DNA of 64,000 bases, from contig SHMW01000010.1 of assembly GCA_008080735.1 (NCBI GenBank), positions 1 through 64,000 of the forward strand, given 5' to 3'. The notes below the pieces were generated by a model. That model ran no database searches, was not told the DNA's origin, and saw nothing but the letters and a program-made list of their open reading frames with translations. The stretch comes from Promethearchaeota archaeon. Lineage in GTDB: Archaea > Asgardarchaeota > Lokiarchaeia > Sigyniarchaeales > SOKP01. This document shows, in pieces, positions 8,573-17,982 of the stretch (positions are counted from its first letter, which is position 1; each line of letters begins with the position of its first letter). A program made the position numbers and the translations under genes.

Positions 8573-10342
8573 TTATTCTTTGTATAATGGATCTGCTTCC
8601 TGTAAGGCTCTACGTTGGACTTTTCCCAATACGTTTTTCGGTACTTCAGGAATAAATTCTATCTGTGTCGGAACTTTCCATCTTGTGAGATTTTCCTTAG
8701 CCCAATCGATAAGCTCTTGCTCTGTTATTTTCCCTTGATATCCTGGCTCTAATGCAACCCATGCTTTAATTATTTCTCCTACTTTACCCTCTGGATCGGG
8801 TAAACCTGCTACGGCAGCCTCGTTTACGGCTTCATTTCTCATTAAGAACTCTTCTACTTCCTTTGGAAAGACTGAATGACCCGCCATCTTGATAAGCTGT
8901 TTTTTACGGTCTCGAATGGTTACTAATCCATCATCTCTCATAAATCCGATATCGCCTGTTCGTAGCCAAATTCTTCCATCCCATTCTTGAAGGGTGGAAG
9001 CGGTTTCTTCAGGTTTATTTAAATATCCTTTCATAACTTGTGGCCCGCAAACACATATCTCCCCCGTATTTTCTTCTCCATACTTTGAACCTGGAAGACC
9101 ATTTGCAATTGGCCCATCGCTTAAGTCATCTGCTTCTGCGCTAAAGATACCCCAGTCTGTTCCCGGTATTGGCATACCGATATTACCTAAGGGACTTTCT
9201 CCAAAGAGACTTCCTGAACTTACAACTGGACTGGCTTCAGAAAGCCCGTATCCTTCAACAATCTTACCACCAGTATTTTCTTCAAATGCTTCTTGTACTG
9301 GAGCGTGGAGTGGTCCAGCGCCGGAAATGCATTTCTTTATTTTGCCCATAATATCATAATCATCTAAATCGGGAAATTCCGCTAATCGCTTGAACAAGAT
9401 TTCTGCTCCAACATACGCAACTCCCTCTGGAGCAGGCAACTTCTCAATCGTTTCCACTAGCTCCTCGGTCTCTGGAGGTCGTGGAAAGAGCATCATCCAT
9501 CCTCCTAAGCCAATAGATGCATTCATTACCGCAGTCATCCCAAAGGAATGAAATAATGGTAAAACGCCTAAATCTGCTATTCCTGGTTGTTCTCCACCCA
9601 ACCATTCCACACATTGAATCGCATTAGAAACCACATTGAAATGGGTAAGATTTGTTGCTTTAGGCACCCCAGTTGTACCACCCGTCATAATATAAGTTGC
9701 AGTATGCTCTGTAGGATCAATAGATATGTATGGTAATTTGGCGGGAGTGTTCAATAATTCGACAAAATCATAGCAAGGTTCAAAATCAACTTTTCCTTTT
9801 GGTATTTTACCTACTAACTTCCCAATGAATTTCAATACTGAAGAAATCCCTGAAGCCAGATCGGCAATGTTGGTAGAGATAATGAATTCTATATTGATTT
9901 TTTGGATTATTGGTTTAACCAATTCATCATATAACGCATCAAGAACAATGAGCGCCTTAGCCTCGGTTATTTCTATATGATGTAAAACCTCCAGAGGTTT
10001 ATAGGTCGGATTTATTCCCGTCGCAATTGCTCCGATTTTAGCACATGCGAAATAACTAATAACATATTGGAAACTATTTGGGAGCAAAAAACCGACACAA
10101 TCGCCTTCCCTTAGACCCAAATCATATAATGCCGTCGCAAGGGAATCAATCATCTTTCCTGCCTCTTCATAAGTCATCCAAGATTCCAAAAACCACATCA
10201 TATTCAAATCGCCATATTTTTCTCTCTGCCGTTCGAAAAATTCGCCTAAACTAAGCGATTCGAATTCTATATTTTTTTTAACTTCCTCGGGCCACCATTT
10301 TTTAAACCATTGCTTTTTTTCATCTACATACCATTTTTTCAT
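8573..10342 (-). CDS. AMP-forming acyl-CoA synthetase (long-chain fatty-acid-CoA ligase type)
   Basis: 589 aa, full length for the ANL superfamily. Visible motifs: ATP-binding loop YIMTGGTTGVPK near residue 215, EGYGLSEASPV, the GDIGFMRDDG aspartate loop, the hinge RDRKKQLIKMAG, and the catalytic lysine K574 in LGKVQRRAL. The reaction is ATP + carboxylate + CoA to acyl-CoA via an acyl-adenylate. Similarity in the N-terminal half points to medium/long-chain acids. No carrier-protein domain is fused. It is transcribed alone and converges on the DUF1295 gene. Confidence 0.9.
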   Translation of the reverse strand: MKKWYVDEKKQWFKKWWPEEVKKNIEFESLSLGEFFERQREKYGDLNMMWFLESWMTYEEAGKMIDSLATALYDLGLREGDCVGFLLPNSFQYVISYFACAKIGAIATGINPTYKPLEVLHHIEITEAKALIVLDALYDELVKPIIQKINIEFIISTNIADLASGISSVLKFIGKLVGKIPKGKVDFEPCYDFVELLNTPAKLPYISIDPTEHTATYIMTGGTTGVPKATNLTHFNVVSNAIQCVEWLGGEQPGIADLGVLPLFHSFGMTAVMNASIGLGGWMMLFPRPPETEELVETIEKLPAPEGVAYVGAEILFKRLAEFPDLDDYDIMGKIKKCISGAGPLHAPVQEAFEENTGGKIVEGYGLSEASPVVSSGSLFGESPLGNIGMPIPGTDWGIFSAEADDLSDGPIANGLPGSKYGEENTGEICVCGPQVMKGYLNKPEETASTLQEWDGRIWLRTGDIGFMRDDGLVTIRDRKKQLIKMAGHSVFPKEVEEFLMRNEAVNEAAVAGLPDPEGKVGEIIKAWVALEPGYQGKITEQELIDWAKENLTRWKVPTQIEFIPEVPKNVLGKVQRRALQEADPLYKE

Positions 10343-10443
10343 TTTGTATCACATTTTTCATTATAAAATTTTGCCATCTTATTGTCTTATTGGTTTTTCT
10401 CATTTTTAAAGATTAACTTATTTGCCGAAAAAATAAATCACTT

Positions 10444-10977
10444 TTAAATTGGTATCCCATACATGCCAGTTAATGAATCTTCAAAGAGAGGAATTTGTGG
10501 CGGAAAATATGTGAATACTACAAAAAGAACACCGATAATTATAATTCCGAAGACGGAAATATATGAAATTTTGAGATTAAATTCAGATTTCATCATAATT
10601 TTATAACTTACAAATTGACCAACACTTACAGCGAATATGAAACTGAAAATATCAAGCCAAAGTATATGCTCACCAATAATTGCAGTATAGGTATAAAAAA
10701 AGACCGGAATTATAAAAAGAATCAACAATGCTGAAACTAAATTTGCCAGAAAAAAGTTTTGTGATTCTTTATTGACATTTCTATACTCAAGAATCCCAAA
10801 AAAAACTAATGGCCAATAGCCTAATTTCAAGTGTTCCCAGATACTTTCATTCACAGCACTGATGGCCCCAATGGGAGGAAAATTTCCAGAGAGTTCAAAA
10901 AGAAAATGCAAAAATGAGCCAAACATGATAATGAATACAGACCCACCAATCTGCCAATTCAGAATTTTATTTCTCAT
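10444..10977 (-). CDS. Five- or six-helix membrane protein resembling DUF6512
   Basis: 177 aa, nearly all hydrophobic. The phrase NESIWEHLKLGYWP at about residues 44-57 is what I associate with the DUF6512 family of small membrane proteins of unknown function; the polar N-E-x-x-W-E-H set inside a membrane context suggests a functional site. 101 bp upstream of the acyl-CoA ligase start, same strand. Family assignment is from memory of the motif and moderately sure. Confidence 0.65.
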   Translation of the reverse strand: MRNKILNWQIGGSVFIIMFGSFLHFLFELSGNFPPIGAISAVNESIWEHLKLGYWPLVFFGILEYRNVNKESQNFFLANLVSALLILFIIPVFFYTYTAIIGEHILWLDIFSFIFAVSVGQFVSYKIMMKSEFNLKISYISVFGIIIIGVLFVVFTYFPPQIPLFEDSLTGMYGIPI

Positions 10978-11207
10978 TTTCGAATAAAAAATATTTATTT
11001 TCTTAGAAGAGAATAAGAATGTGATAATTAAATAGACATCTTCTTTCTCTAATAAAAAAAAGTTGCAAGCTTGAGTTCTTTTTCAGGAATTTATGATAAA
11101 AAATTTATGAAACATAAACTCTTACGCAAAAATACGTATAGGGATTTAGAAAAATTGGTTTTTTCGCACCCTAACCTAAAATAAATTTTAATAGAATTAA
11201 AACCTAG

Positions 11208-11360
11208 TTAGCCCTTTTCTCTATGCATTTTTGGGAGGTTCTTTCGCGGTTCTTTCGCTCTCTTAGGTTTTTCTTCCCGTTCTTCAAGAGGTTTTTCATC
11301 AACGGGCTGTTCTTTTTCCATCTTTTTTTGCTTCATTTTTTTCTTTTTTTCATGTTTCAT
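11208..11360 (-). CDS. Small highly charged protein (50 aa)
   Basis: An ATG frame too short for usual cut-offs: MKHEKKKKMKQKKMEKE at the start, then alternating Lys, Glu, Arg and Pro, ending MHREKG. AGGAG lies about 10 bases before the ATG, a better ribosome site than many genes here. No family is recognised. The composition suggests a disordered basic protein, possibly nucleic-acid binding. It could be spurious because Lys-rich frames arise readily in A-rich DNA, but the SD supports it. Confidence 0.45.
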   Translation of the reverse strand: MKHEKKKKMKQKKMEKEQPVDEKPLEEREEKPKRAKEPRKNLPKMHREKG

Positions 11361-11497
11361 AATTTCACTACTCCTTAATAGGACTATTGGTTGATTTTTC
11401 TTTATTAGTGTATTTTAAGTGAACCTAATAAAACTTAGCATTATAGCTTATTAGGTGGTTTAATATTTGAAGAGTTCTAAATTTGGAATAATCCAGC

Positions 11498-11662
11498 TTA
11501 TTCCATAATCATTTTTGCTCCACATTCGGGACAAATCTCTTCCGTACAAGGTTTTCCGGCGGTTCTTGTTTTAGTAGTCTTACATCGTGGGCAAACGCAA
11601 ACCCCTCCAGGTCCAGACACATACCTTGTCCCTCTCTGCGAATCATTTTCTTTAGAGTCCAA
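11498..11662 (-). CDS. Small zinc-ribbon protein with GPGG-CxC-PxC signature (54 aa)
   Basis: TTG start with AGAGGA about 8 bases upstream. The protein reads YVSGPGGVCVCPRCKTT, then GKPCTEEICPECGAKM near the end: four or more Cys in CxCPxC and PC-x4-CPxC arrangement, a complete zinc ribbon. The GPGGxCxCPxC opening is a known small-protein type in anaerobic archaea and bacteria. 55 bp upstream of nothing else in the same direction; the PfkB gene lies beyond on the same strand. Function unknown, metal binding near certain. Confidence 0.8.
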   Translation of the reverse strand: MDSKENDSQRGTRYVSGPGGVCVCPRCKTTKTRTAGKPCTEEICPECGAKMIME

Positions 11663-11717
11663 CTGTTATATCCTCTCGTGATAATTGTTATATTTTTGCA
11701 TTTTATTTTATTTTCTT

Positions 11718-12725
11718 TTATTTCAATTCAGTCATAACTTGTTCCAATGGATTTTTCTCAATAAAATCTTCAACCATATCAAAATTACTTGGGATACCTT
11801 CCCGTACTCCTGTTTCCCTTGCTTCAAACGCACCTAAGGCAGCAGCGAATTTTGATGTTTTATCAAGATTATATTTATTCAGAGTGGCGACGATGATTCC
11901 ACTCATAAATGCATCTCCCGCACCGGTCATATCTTCAACAGAGACATCATACACACCGCTATTGATAACCTTTTTACCATCTGATAAAACAGATCCGTTT
12001 GATCCATTTGTTATAGCAACCAGATCCAATCCTTTGTCAATTAATACCTTAATCATATGAATTGTATCCGTTTTTCTTGTATACGATTGGGCTTCTTCTT
12101 TATTCAAAGATATTATATCGGAATTTGAGATTAGAACATCAGCCCATTTTGGATTATTTTTAATAATGGACATACTTGGAGCACCGAATACCTTCCCTCC
12201 TTTTTCCTTAGTTAGTTTTATACATTTTTCCACCGCTTCACAGCTCTTCTCTTTTGTCAGGGAAGTCCACGCAAACGCTTTAATATTTTCAAATAAGTTT
12301 TGATTTATGTCCTCTGGGGAAACAAGGTCATTAGCTCCTTTATAGGCTAATATACTTCTGTCTTTACCCCATTTCGTTTTTAAAATTACAGAAAATGCAG
12401 TCCTATCCTTTTCAGTCTGGTTTATATGGGAAATATCCACACCCCGATTTTCCATATCATCAAGACACATCTTTGCGGAAAAATCCTTTCCGATCATCCC
12501 GATAAAACTACTCGGGATCTTCATCATCGCACAGTCACAAGCGATATTGGCGGCAGAACCTCCAGGAAAAAATCGTAGATTTTCTATATTCAATTTTTTA
12601 CTATACTCGATGGCGGTGTATTTCTTTACCTCATCTTCTTTTAAAAGCTCGAATCTCAGTATATCTTCAATATCTATAATACAATCTAATGTACAACTAC
12701 CAATTGTTAATAACTCTAAACTCAT
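11718..12725 (-). CDS. PfkB-family carbohydrate/nucleoside kinase
   Basis: 335 aa. N-terminal GSCTLDCIID and FPGGSAANIACDCAMM are the sugar-site glycine motif of ribokinase-family enzymes; GAGDAF at 268-273 holds the anion hole and catalytic Asp271. It phosphorylates a sugar or nucleoside with ATP; which one cannot be read from the sequence. It lies 42 bp downstream of the PEP synthase gene on the same strand and is probably co-transcribed, suggesting a sugar or gluconeogenic link. Confidence 0.9.
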   Translation of the reverse strand: MSLELLTIGSCTLDCIIDIEDILRFELLKEDEVKKYTAIEYSKKLNIENLRFFPGGSAANIACDCAMMKIPSSFIGMIGKDFSAKMCLDDMENRGVDISHINQTEKDRTAFSVILKTKWGKDRSILAYKGANDLVSPEDINQNLFENIKAFAWTSLTKEKSCEAVEKCIKLTKEKGGKVFGAPSMSIIKNNPKWADVLISNSDIISLNKEEAQSYTRKTDTIHMIKVLIDKGLDLVAITNGSNGSVLSDGKKVINSGVYDVSVEDMTGAGDAFMSGIIVATLNKYNLDKTSKFAAALGAFEARETGVREGIPSNFDMVEDFIEKNPLEQVMTELK

Positions 12726-12767
12726 AGTGAAATTATCCTCTCCTTTAAATTGTTATTTTGAAAAAAA

Positions 12768-15044
12768 CTATATTTCTCTCATATTATTCAGTAAAAATCT
12801 TCTTTCAACTCGAGCAATCAATCTTCTGGTCGGCTCAATTCTGTCTGGATTTACACTTATACTCGTGATTCCATGCTTCACTAAGAACTCAACGATTTCT
12901 TCATAAACAGAAGGAGCTTGTCCGCATATTGAGACGGTCTTATTATTACGGCGACATCCCTTAATTACGAACTCTAAAGCTTTAAGAATGGCGGGATCTC
13001 TTTCATCAAACAGCTCGCTAAGGTTTTGGTTGTCTCTGTCAACACCTAAAGTTAATTGAGTGAGGTCATTACTTCCTATGCTCACACCATCTACATATTT
13101 GAGAAAATCGTCGATTAGAAATACGGTACTAGGTACTTCAACCATAATCCAGAGCTTAAACTCCTTACTCCGTGCTAAGCCATTTTGATCCATTATTTCA
13201 ATAGCTTTTTTAAGAATTCGTTCAGTTCTTACAAATGGGAGCATAACATGAAGGTTCTTATGGTCATACTCATCTCTCACCTTTTTAATAGCTTTTAATT
13301 CTAATTCGAATACCCTACGACTTTTAACATTTCTATGGCATCCTCTGAATCCTAACATGGGATTATTTTCTTTGGGCTCGGCTTCTTCCCCTCCCGGTAA
13401 TTCTCTATACTCATTTGTCTTAAAATCGAGCGTTCTATAAACCACAGGTTTGGGATCGAAAGCTGCAGCAACTTTATTGATTCCTTCTGCCAATTTATCA
13501 GACCAATCTTCACTTTTACCCTCCTTTATAGCCTTTTGCGGATGGATTCCAATCTGGGCGGCAATAAATTCCGCTCTAAATAGGCCCACTCCATCCACAT
13601 TTCTTTTTGCTATAGACTCAGCAGCATCAGGCGAAGAAAGATTTACATATAGATTAGTCCCAGTAATGAGAGCAGATCTCGCAACTTTTTCATGAGATTT
13701 TTTAGTGGTTTCCTCTTCTACCATGCTCTCTTGAATACCTTGAAATACTACTCCTTTTTTCCCGTTTACGGTAACCTCCTCATTATCACTTAATTTTGTT
13801 GTAGCCTCTCCCGTGCCAACCGTGCATGGAATCCCAAGTTCTCTTGAAACGATAGCTGCATGACTCGTCATACCCCCTTCATCGGTAATTATTGCTTGAG
13901 CTCGTTTCATCGCTGGAACCATGTCTGGAGTCGTCATAGTTGTTACAAGCACATCTTCTGAGGTAATTTTATCTAATTGACTTGCATCTTCGATAATTTT
14001 CACCGTTCCTGCCCCAATCCCTGGACTTGCTGCGAGACCTTTTAAAATGGGTTTGGTTTCCATAGATTGTGCTGATTGGGCTTCTTCGTTTTCTTCTGGT
14101 ATAGTAGTTATCGGTCGTGACTGAAGAATATAAAGTTTATCAGAATATGCCCATTCAATATCTTGCCCTTCTCCTTCATAAAAATCTTCAATATCTTTTC
14201 CAATTTTAGCCAATTTAATGATATTATCATCAGACAATTTTTGTTGACTTCCCTCTTTTTTGGAGAGATCAATTTCTTTTGTCGTATTCCCTTGTCGGAT
14301 GATTTTAAAATCTTGGGTTGAAACCTCCTTGTTTAGAATTTTCCAGTCTCCAGGATCTACCAAATAGGTATCTGGAGTGATGCTTCCTGAGACAACCGCC
14401 TCGCCAAGCCCTATACCTGCTTCTATAAGTACTTGATTCTCGCCAGTAGATGGATGTTTCGAAAACATAACTCCCGCGACATCAGCATCGATTAATTTTT
14501 GCACTATCACAGAAATGCCGACATCCATATGATTAAAATTGTTATTTTCTCTGTAATATATAGCTCTGGCAGTAAACAGACTTGCCCAACATTTTTTTAT
14601 TGATTGCACATAATTTTCTTTGTTTACTCCTAAATATGTGTCTTGTTGGCCCGCAAAACTTGCTTCTGGCAAATCTTCTGCCGTTGCGGAACTTCTTACT
14701 GCAACATTTAGTTCATTGTTTCCATTTTTCAATTTATCAAAAGGTTTAGAAAATAACTCATTAAATTCATCAGAGATATCTTGCTCTAAAAAAAGTTTTT
14801 TAATTGTATCCGATGCCTCTTGCAATTTATCCGTTTCTTCAACATCTAAATCCGCTAATGTTTCCTCTATTTTCTTTTTAATTTCAGCCTCTTCTATAAA
14901 ATCAAAATACACTTTAGAAGTTATTGCATAACCGGGTGGGATTGGGAGATCTCGTTTAGTCATAGCTCCTAAATTGGCACCTTTTCCACCCACCGCATCT
15001 ATATCATCTTTATCAATTTCCTCAAACCATAAAATACCCTTCAT
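12768..15044 (-). CDS. ppsA: Phosphoenolpyruvate synthase (pyruvate, water dikinase)
   Basis: 758 aa from ATG 15044, giving MKGILWFEEIDKDD as in homologues; an in-frame ATG at 15071 would add nine residues and has no ribosome site. Order: N-terminal ATP-grasp nucleotide domain (GGKGANLGAM, AVRSSATAEDLPEASFAGQQ), the phosphohistidine domain with GGMTSHAAIVSRELGIP, and the C-terminal TIM-barrel PEP/pyruvate domain (SIGSNDLTQLTLGVDRD, CGQAPS). It converts pyruvate + ATP + water to PEP + AMP + Pi, the gluconeogenic entry step in archaea. Followed by the PfkB kinase. Full length, no defects seen. Confidence 0.95.
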   Translation of the reverse strand: MKGILWFEEIDKDDIDAVGGKGANLGAMTKRDLPIPPGYAITSKVYFDFIEEAEIKKKIEETLADLDVEETDKLQEASDTIKKLFLEQDISDEFNELFSKPFDKLKNGNNELNVAVRSSATAEDLPEASFAGQQDTYLGVNKENYVQSIKKCWASLFTARAIYYRENNNFNHMDVGISVIVQKLIDADVAGVMFSKHPSTGENQVLIEAGIGLGEAVVSGSITPDTYLVDPGDWKILNKEVSTQDFKIIRQGNTTKEIDLSKKEGSQQKLSDDNIIKLAKIGKDIEDFYEGEGQDIEWAYSDKLYILQSRPITTIPEENEEAQSAQSMETKPILKGLAASPGIGAGTVKIIEDASQLDKITSEDVLVTTMTTPDMVPAMKRAQAIITDEGGMTSHAAIVSRELGIPCTVGTGEATTKLSDNEEVTVNGKKGVVFQGIQESMVEEETTKKSHEKVARSALITGTNLYVNLSSPDAAESIAKRNVDGVGLFRAEFIAAQIGIHPQKAIKEGKSEDWSDKLAEGINKVAAAFDPKPVVYRTLDFKTNEYRELPGGEEAEPKENNPMLGFRGCHRNVKSRRVFELELKAIKKVRDEYDHKNLHVMLPFVRTERILKKAIEIMDQNGLARSKEFKLWIMVEVPSTVFLIDDFLKYVDGVSIGSNDLTQLTLGVDRDNQNLSELFDERDPAILKALEFVIKGCRRNNKTVSICGQAPSVYEEIVEFLVKHGITSISVNPDRIEPTRRLIARVERRFLLNNMREI

Positions 15045-15071
15045 AATTAACCAAATTAACCTCTTGTTCAT

Positions 15072-15488
15072 TAAAAAATATATAAAAGAATTTTTTATTA
15101 TTTCCCTTAATAAGTTATAAATTCCTTTTTAAGAGAGGAATTCTTTAAAGAGATGAACACGTGGATGAATAGACACTCATTCAATTATACATATGCAGTT
15201 TGAGTTATTAATTTGAACTTGATCAAGCTCATTGAATATGTATGGGAGCGGATTGTAATTTATGAAAGATATTTATGCCTAAACTACACTTCTCCCCAAA
15301 AACTTATGATTTAATGGATAAAGATATACATATGAGAAAAATTATACTTTTAGAATCTAAATGAAGTCAGTTTAATATGGAGGGATCACTACTTTTTCAA
15401 AAAAAGATAACTAAAGAGATCATTTAATTCCATTAATAAGTTTAAAATACAAAATTTATTAGGATCTCATTCCGACTACACAATAAGA
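15072..15488. other. Gene-poor stretch between divergent genes
   Basis: About 417 bases between the divergent PEP synthase and TauE/SafE genes. It should carry both promoters. I see only AT-rich sequence, tiny open frames without ribosome sites and no tRNA, repeat or riboswitch pattern. Confidence 0.6.
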
Positions 15489-16250
15489 ATGGATACACTA
15501 ATTTGGATTTTTGTATTTATAATTGGAATGGTGGCTAGTTTCATAGATAGCGCATTTAAAATGGGATATGGATTAGCCACACCCACATTAATACTGCTCG
15601 GTTTCGATCCCATCATTGTAGTGTCAACATTATTATTTTCTCAATTATTTGCAGGATTTACCAAAACAATATATTTTTCAATTTTCCATCATACGCCGTT
15701 TGTCGAAAATGAGCAGGAAATCCGCTTAAATATATATTATATTATAACAGGTATGGCTGGAATGATTTCCGCAATTATTCTGGTATACTTTTTGCCTGAA
15801 CTCTATGTGTTATTCTATATTGGAATAATGATTATTTTCGTGGGTATTATTACTATTTTAAACTTTAAACTCAAATTTACCAATAGAAAATTTTATCTTA
15901 TAAGTTTAGTAAGCGGATTTAACCAATCAATATCAGCTGCGGGATATGGTCCACTCGCAACCTATCAAGAATTTATGAAAGACGGAGATTATAAAAAAAC
16001 GCGTGCGATCACCTCAATCTCTGAGGCTATATTATCTGGTTTTGGGTTTTTATTATATTTTGTGTTATATGACCTTCTATTCGACCAAATTCAGTTGATG
16101 ATTATTCTAATAACCACTGGAGTGATATCAACCCCATTTGGGGCATTGACTTCCGATATGTTAAACAAAAGAAAATCGAAGATAATAATTGGCATTTCAT
16201 CAATCGTTATAGGAATCTTGTTAATATTGAGGATTTTCTCAATTATATGA
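15489..16250 (+). CDS. TauE/SafE family membrane transporter (paralogue 1)
   Basis: 253 aa with seven to eight hydrophobic segments. The first repeat has GMVASFIDSAFKMGYGLATP and the second has AAGYGPLATYQEF, the two inverted-repeat signatures of the TauE/SafE (DUF81) anion exporters. The family exports sulfite, sulfonates or other small organic anions. A second member starts 106 bp downstream and a third is at 22684, all in the same size class. This copy has AAGYGP where the other two have GGGYGP, so it may differ in substrate. Confidence 0.88.
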   Translation: MDTLIWIFVFIIGMVASFIDSAFKMGYGLATPTLILLGFDPIIVVSTLLFSQLFAGFTKTIYFSIFHHTPFVENEQEIRLNIYYIITGMAGMISAIILVYFLPELYVLFYIGIMIIFVGIITILNFKLKFTNRKFYLISLVSGFNQSISAAGYGPLATYQEFMKDGDYKKTRAITSISEAILSGFGFLLYFVLYDLLFDQIQLMIILITTGVISTPFGALTSDMLNKRKSKIIIGISSIVIGILLILRIFSII

Positions 16251-16356
16251 TTTAAGTCAGGTTAGACCAATGAATATATTGCTTAATTTTTAAAATTTTT
16301 CCATAAACAATAAATAAAAAATAATCTTAGATAAAACAATAAAGGAGTTTGGAATC

Positions 16357-17133
16357 GTGGAAATTTCTATTGATATTTTGGTCATAATTATTATATTAGG
16401 CTTTATAGGAGCATTTATCGATAACGCATTCGGCATGGGGTTCGGGACTCTGACACCTATCCTCACAGCAATGGGATTTAAACCAATAGTTGTGGTTCCT
16501 GTTCTTTTGATCGCCCAGATGAGTTCTGGCTTAAGTGGGTCTATATTCCACGCGATATTTCGGAATGTGGAATTGGATTCCAAGGAAAAACGAGATGTTA
16601 AAGTAACCGTACTCCTTACTGTAGCAGGTATGATCGGAATGACAGCAGCTATATTTCTAGCCATCAATCTTAATGAATTAGCAATAAATATTTATATTGG
16701 TGTGATGATTCTTATTGTCGGTATAATAATGGTAAAAGAGATTGGATTTCATTTTTCGTGGAGCAAAATGTATATAATCAGCGGATTAGCCTCTTTTAAT
16801 AAAGCCATCTCAGGAGGAGGTTATGGTCCAATCACTACGTCCGGTCAAGTAATATCCGGGAGAGATCACGAGGAATCAGTCGCCACTTCAGTTATATCTG
16901 AATCATTCCTTTCGGGGTACGGATTTTTGTTATATTACTTATTTGAGGGATTTCAAAATATTAGTGTCACTATAGATTTAATGATAGTTTTAATAATATC
17001 CGCCGTTATAGCCACACCATTAGGTGCATTGACAGCGGATAGATTAAATAAAGGAAAAGCCAAAAAAATTATAGGGTATGTCTCAATCGTGTTAGGCATT
17101 TTTACACTTATTAGACTTTTTTGGTATGTATAA
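16357..17133 (+). CDS. TauE/SafE family membrane transporter (paralogue 2)
   Basis: 258 aa, GTG start with AAAGGAG about 9 bases upstream. Contains FIDNAFGMGFGTLTPIL in the first half and KAISGGGYGPITTSGQ in the second, both TauE/SafE hallmarks, with about eight membrane segments. It is closer to the 22684 gene than to its neighbour (shared VVVP, QMSSG/QMTTG, FHA, GGGYGP, SFLSGYGFLLY-like stretches). Exonuclease III follows after 32 bp. Confidence 0.88.
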   Translation: MEISIDILVIIIILGFIGAFIDNAFGMGFGTLTPILTAMGFKPIVVVPVLLIAQMSSGLSGSIFHAIFRNVELDSKEKRDVKVTVLLTVAGMIGMTAAIFLAINLNELAINIYIGVMILIVGIIMVKEIGFHFSWSKMYIISGLASFNKAISGGGYGPITTSGQVISGRDHEESVATSVISESFLSGYGFLLYYLFEGFQNISVTIDLMIVLIISAVIATPLGALTADRLNKGKAKKIIGYVSIVLGIFTLIRLFWYV

Positions 17134-17165
17134 AATGAAAATATCGAAATATCATCAATATTCAT

Positions 17166-17936
17166 ATGAAACTAATCGCTTGGAATGTAAATGGTATTAA
17201 TGCGAGGGCAGAAAAGGGCTTAATCGATTTCATTCATGAAAAAGATGCCGATTTCTATCTTTTCCAAGAAATTAGAACAAAAAAGAAAAACGCTAATTCG
17301 AACTTACTTGATTTAGACGGATATCATGATTACTGGTTTTCCTCAGAAAAAAAGATGGGCTACAGTGGAGTAACAACTTATTGTAATAAAGAGCCGCTTT
17401 CCCTTCAAAAAGGTATGGGAATAGAACAATTTGATCGGGAAGGGCGCTTAATGACATTAGAATTCGAACGATTCTATTTAATCAATGTGTATTTTCCCAA
17501 TGCCGGGACAGAGTTAGAACGATTAGAATTTAAGACTTGGTTTAATAAAGAATTCCTGAATTTTTGTGAGAAGTTGAGGAAAGATAAACCTCTTCTTATA
17601 GGAGGCGATTTCAACGTAGCTCACACTGAAAAAGATCTTGCTGAACCAGAAAAAAATCAGCAAAACGCGGGATTCACAATAGAAGAAACAGAATGGTTTT
17701 CTCGTTTTCTTAGGAAGGGATACATTGACACCTTTCGAGAATTTGAACAAGAGGGAGGGAAATATACCTATTGGAGTTATCAATTTAATTCGAGGGAGAA
17801 GAATTTAGGATGGAGAATTGATTATTTTATTGTAAGTGATGAATTGGAGGATAAGATTCATGATAGCTATAGATTGGCAGACGTTAAAGGTTCTGATCAC
17901 TGTCCTATTTGCTTGAAGATGAAAAATTTACTTTAA
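17166..17936 (+). CDS. xth: Exodeoxyribonuclease III / AP endonuclease
   Basis: 256 aa, complete. Conserved EEP-fold residues: WNVNGI (N7), the metal-binding Glu in QEIRTK, GGDFNVAHTEKDLAEP, and the catalytic GSDHCPI near the C-terminus. It cuts the backbone 5' of abasic sites and removes 3' blocking groups in base excision repair. It starts 32 bp after a TauE/SafE gene and may be read through from it, a positional link without obvious meaning. The 171-200 region NQQNAGFTIEE is typical of bacterial-type Xth. Confidence 0.93.
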   Translation: MKLIAWNVNGINARAEKGLIDFIHEKDADFYLFQEIRTKKKNANSNLLDLDGYHDYWFSSEKKMGYSGVTTYCNKEPLSLQKGMGIEQFDREGRLMTLEFERFYLINVYFPNAGTELERLEFKTWFNKEFLNFCEKLRKDKPLLIGGDFNVAHTEKDLAEPEKNQQNAGFTIEETEWFSRFLRKGYIDTFREFEQEGGKYTYWSYQFNSREKNLGWRIDYFIVSDELEDKIHDSYRLADVKGSDHCPICLKMKNLL

Positions 17937-17982
17937 AGCAATAAGATTTGAAATGTAAAAATAAAAAATAGGGAAAGAAAAT

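Noticed and set aside
8573-10342. Acyl-CoA ligase as the adenylation partner of the hexapeptide triads
   Set aside because: On the opposite strand, 1.5 kb away, with no carrier domain; it looks like an ordinary fatty-acid ligase.
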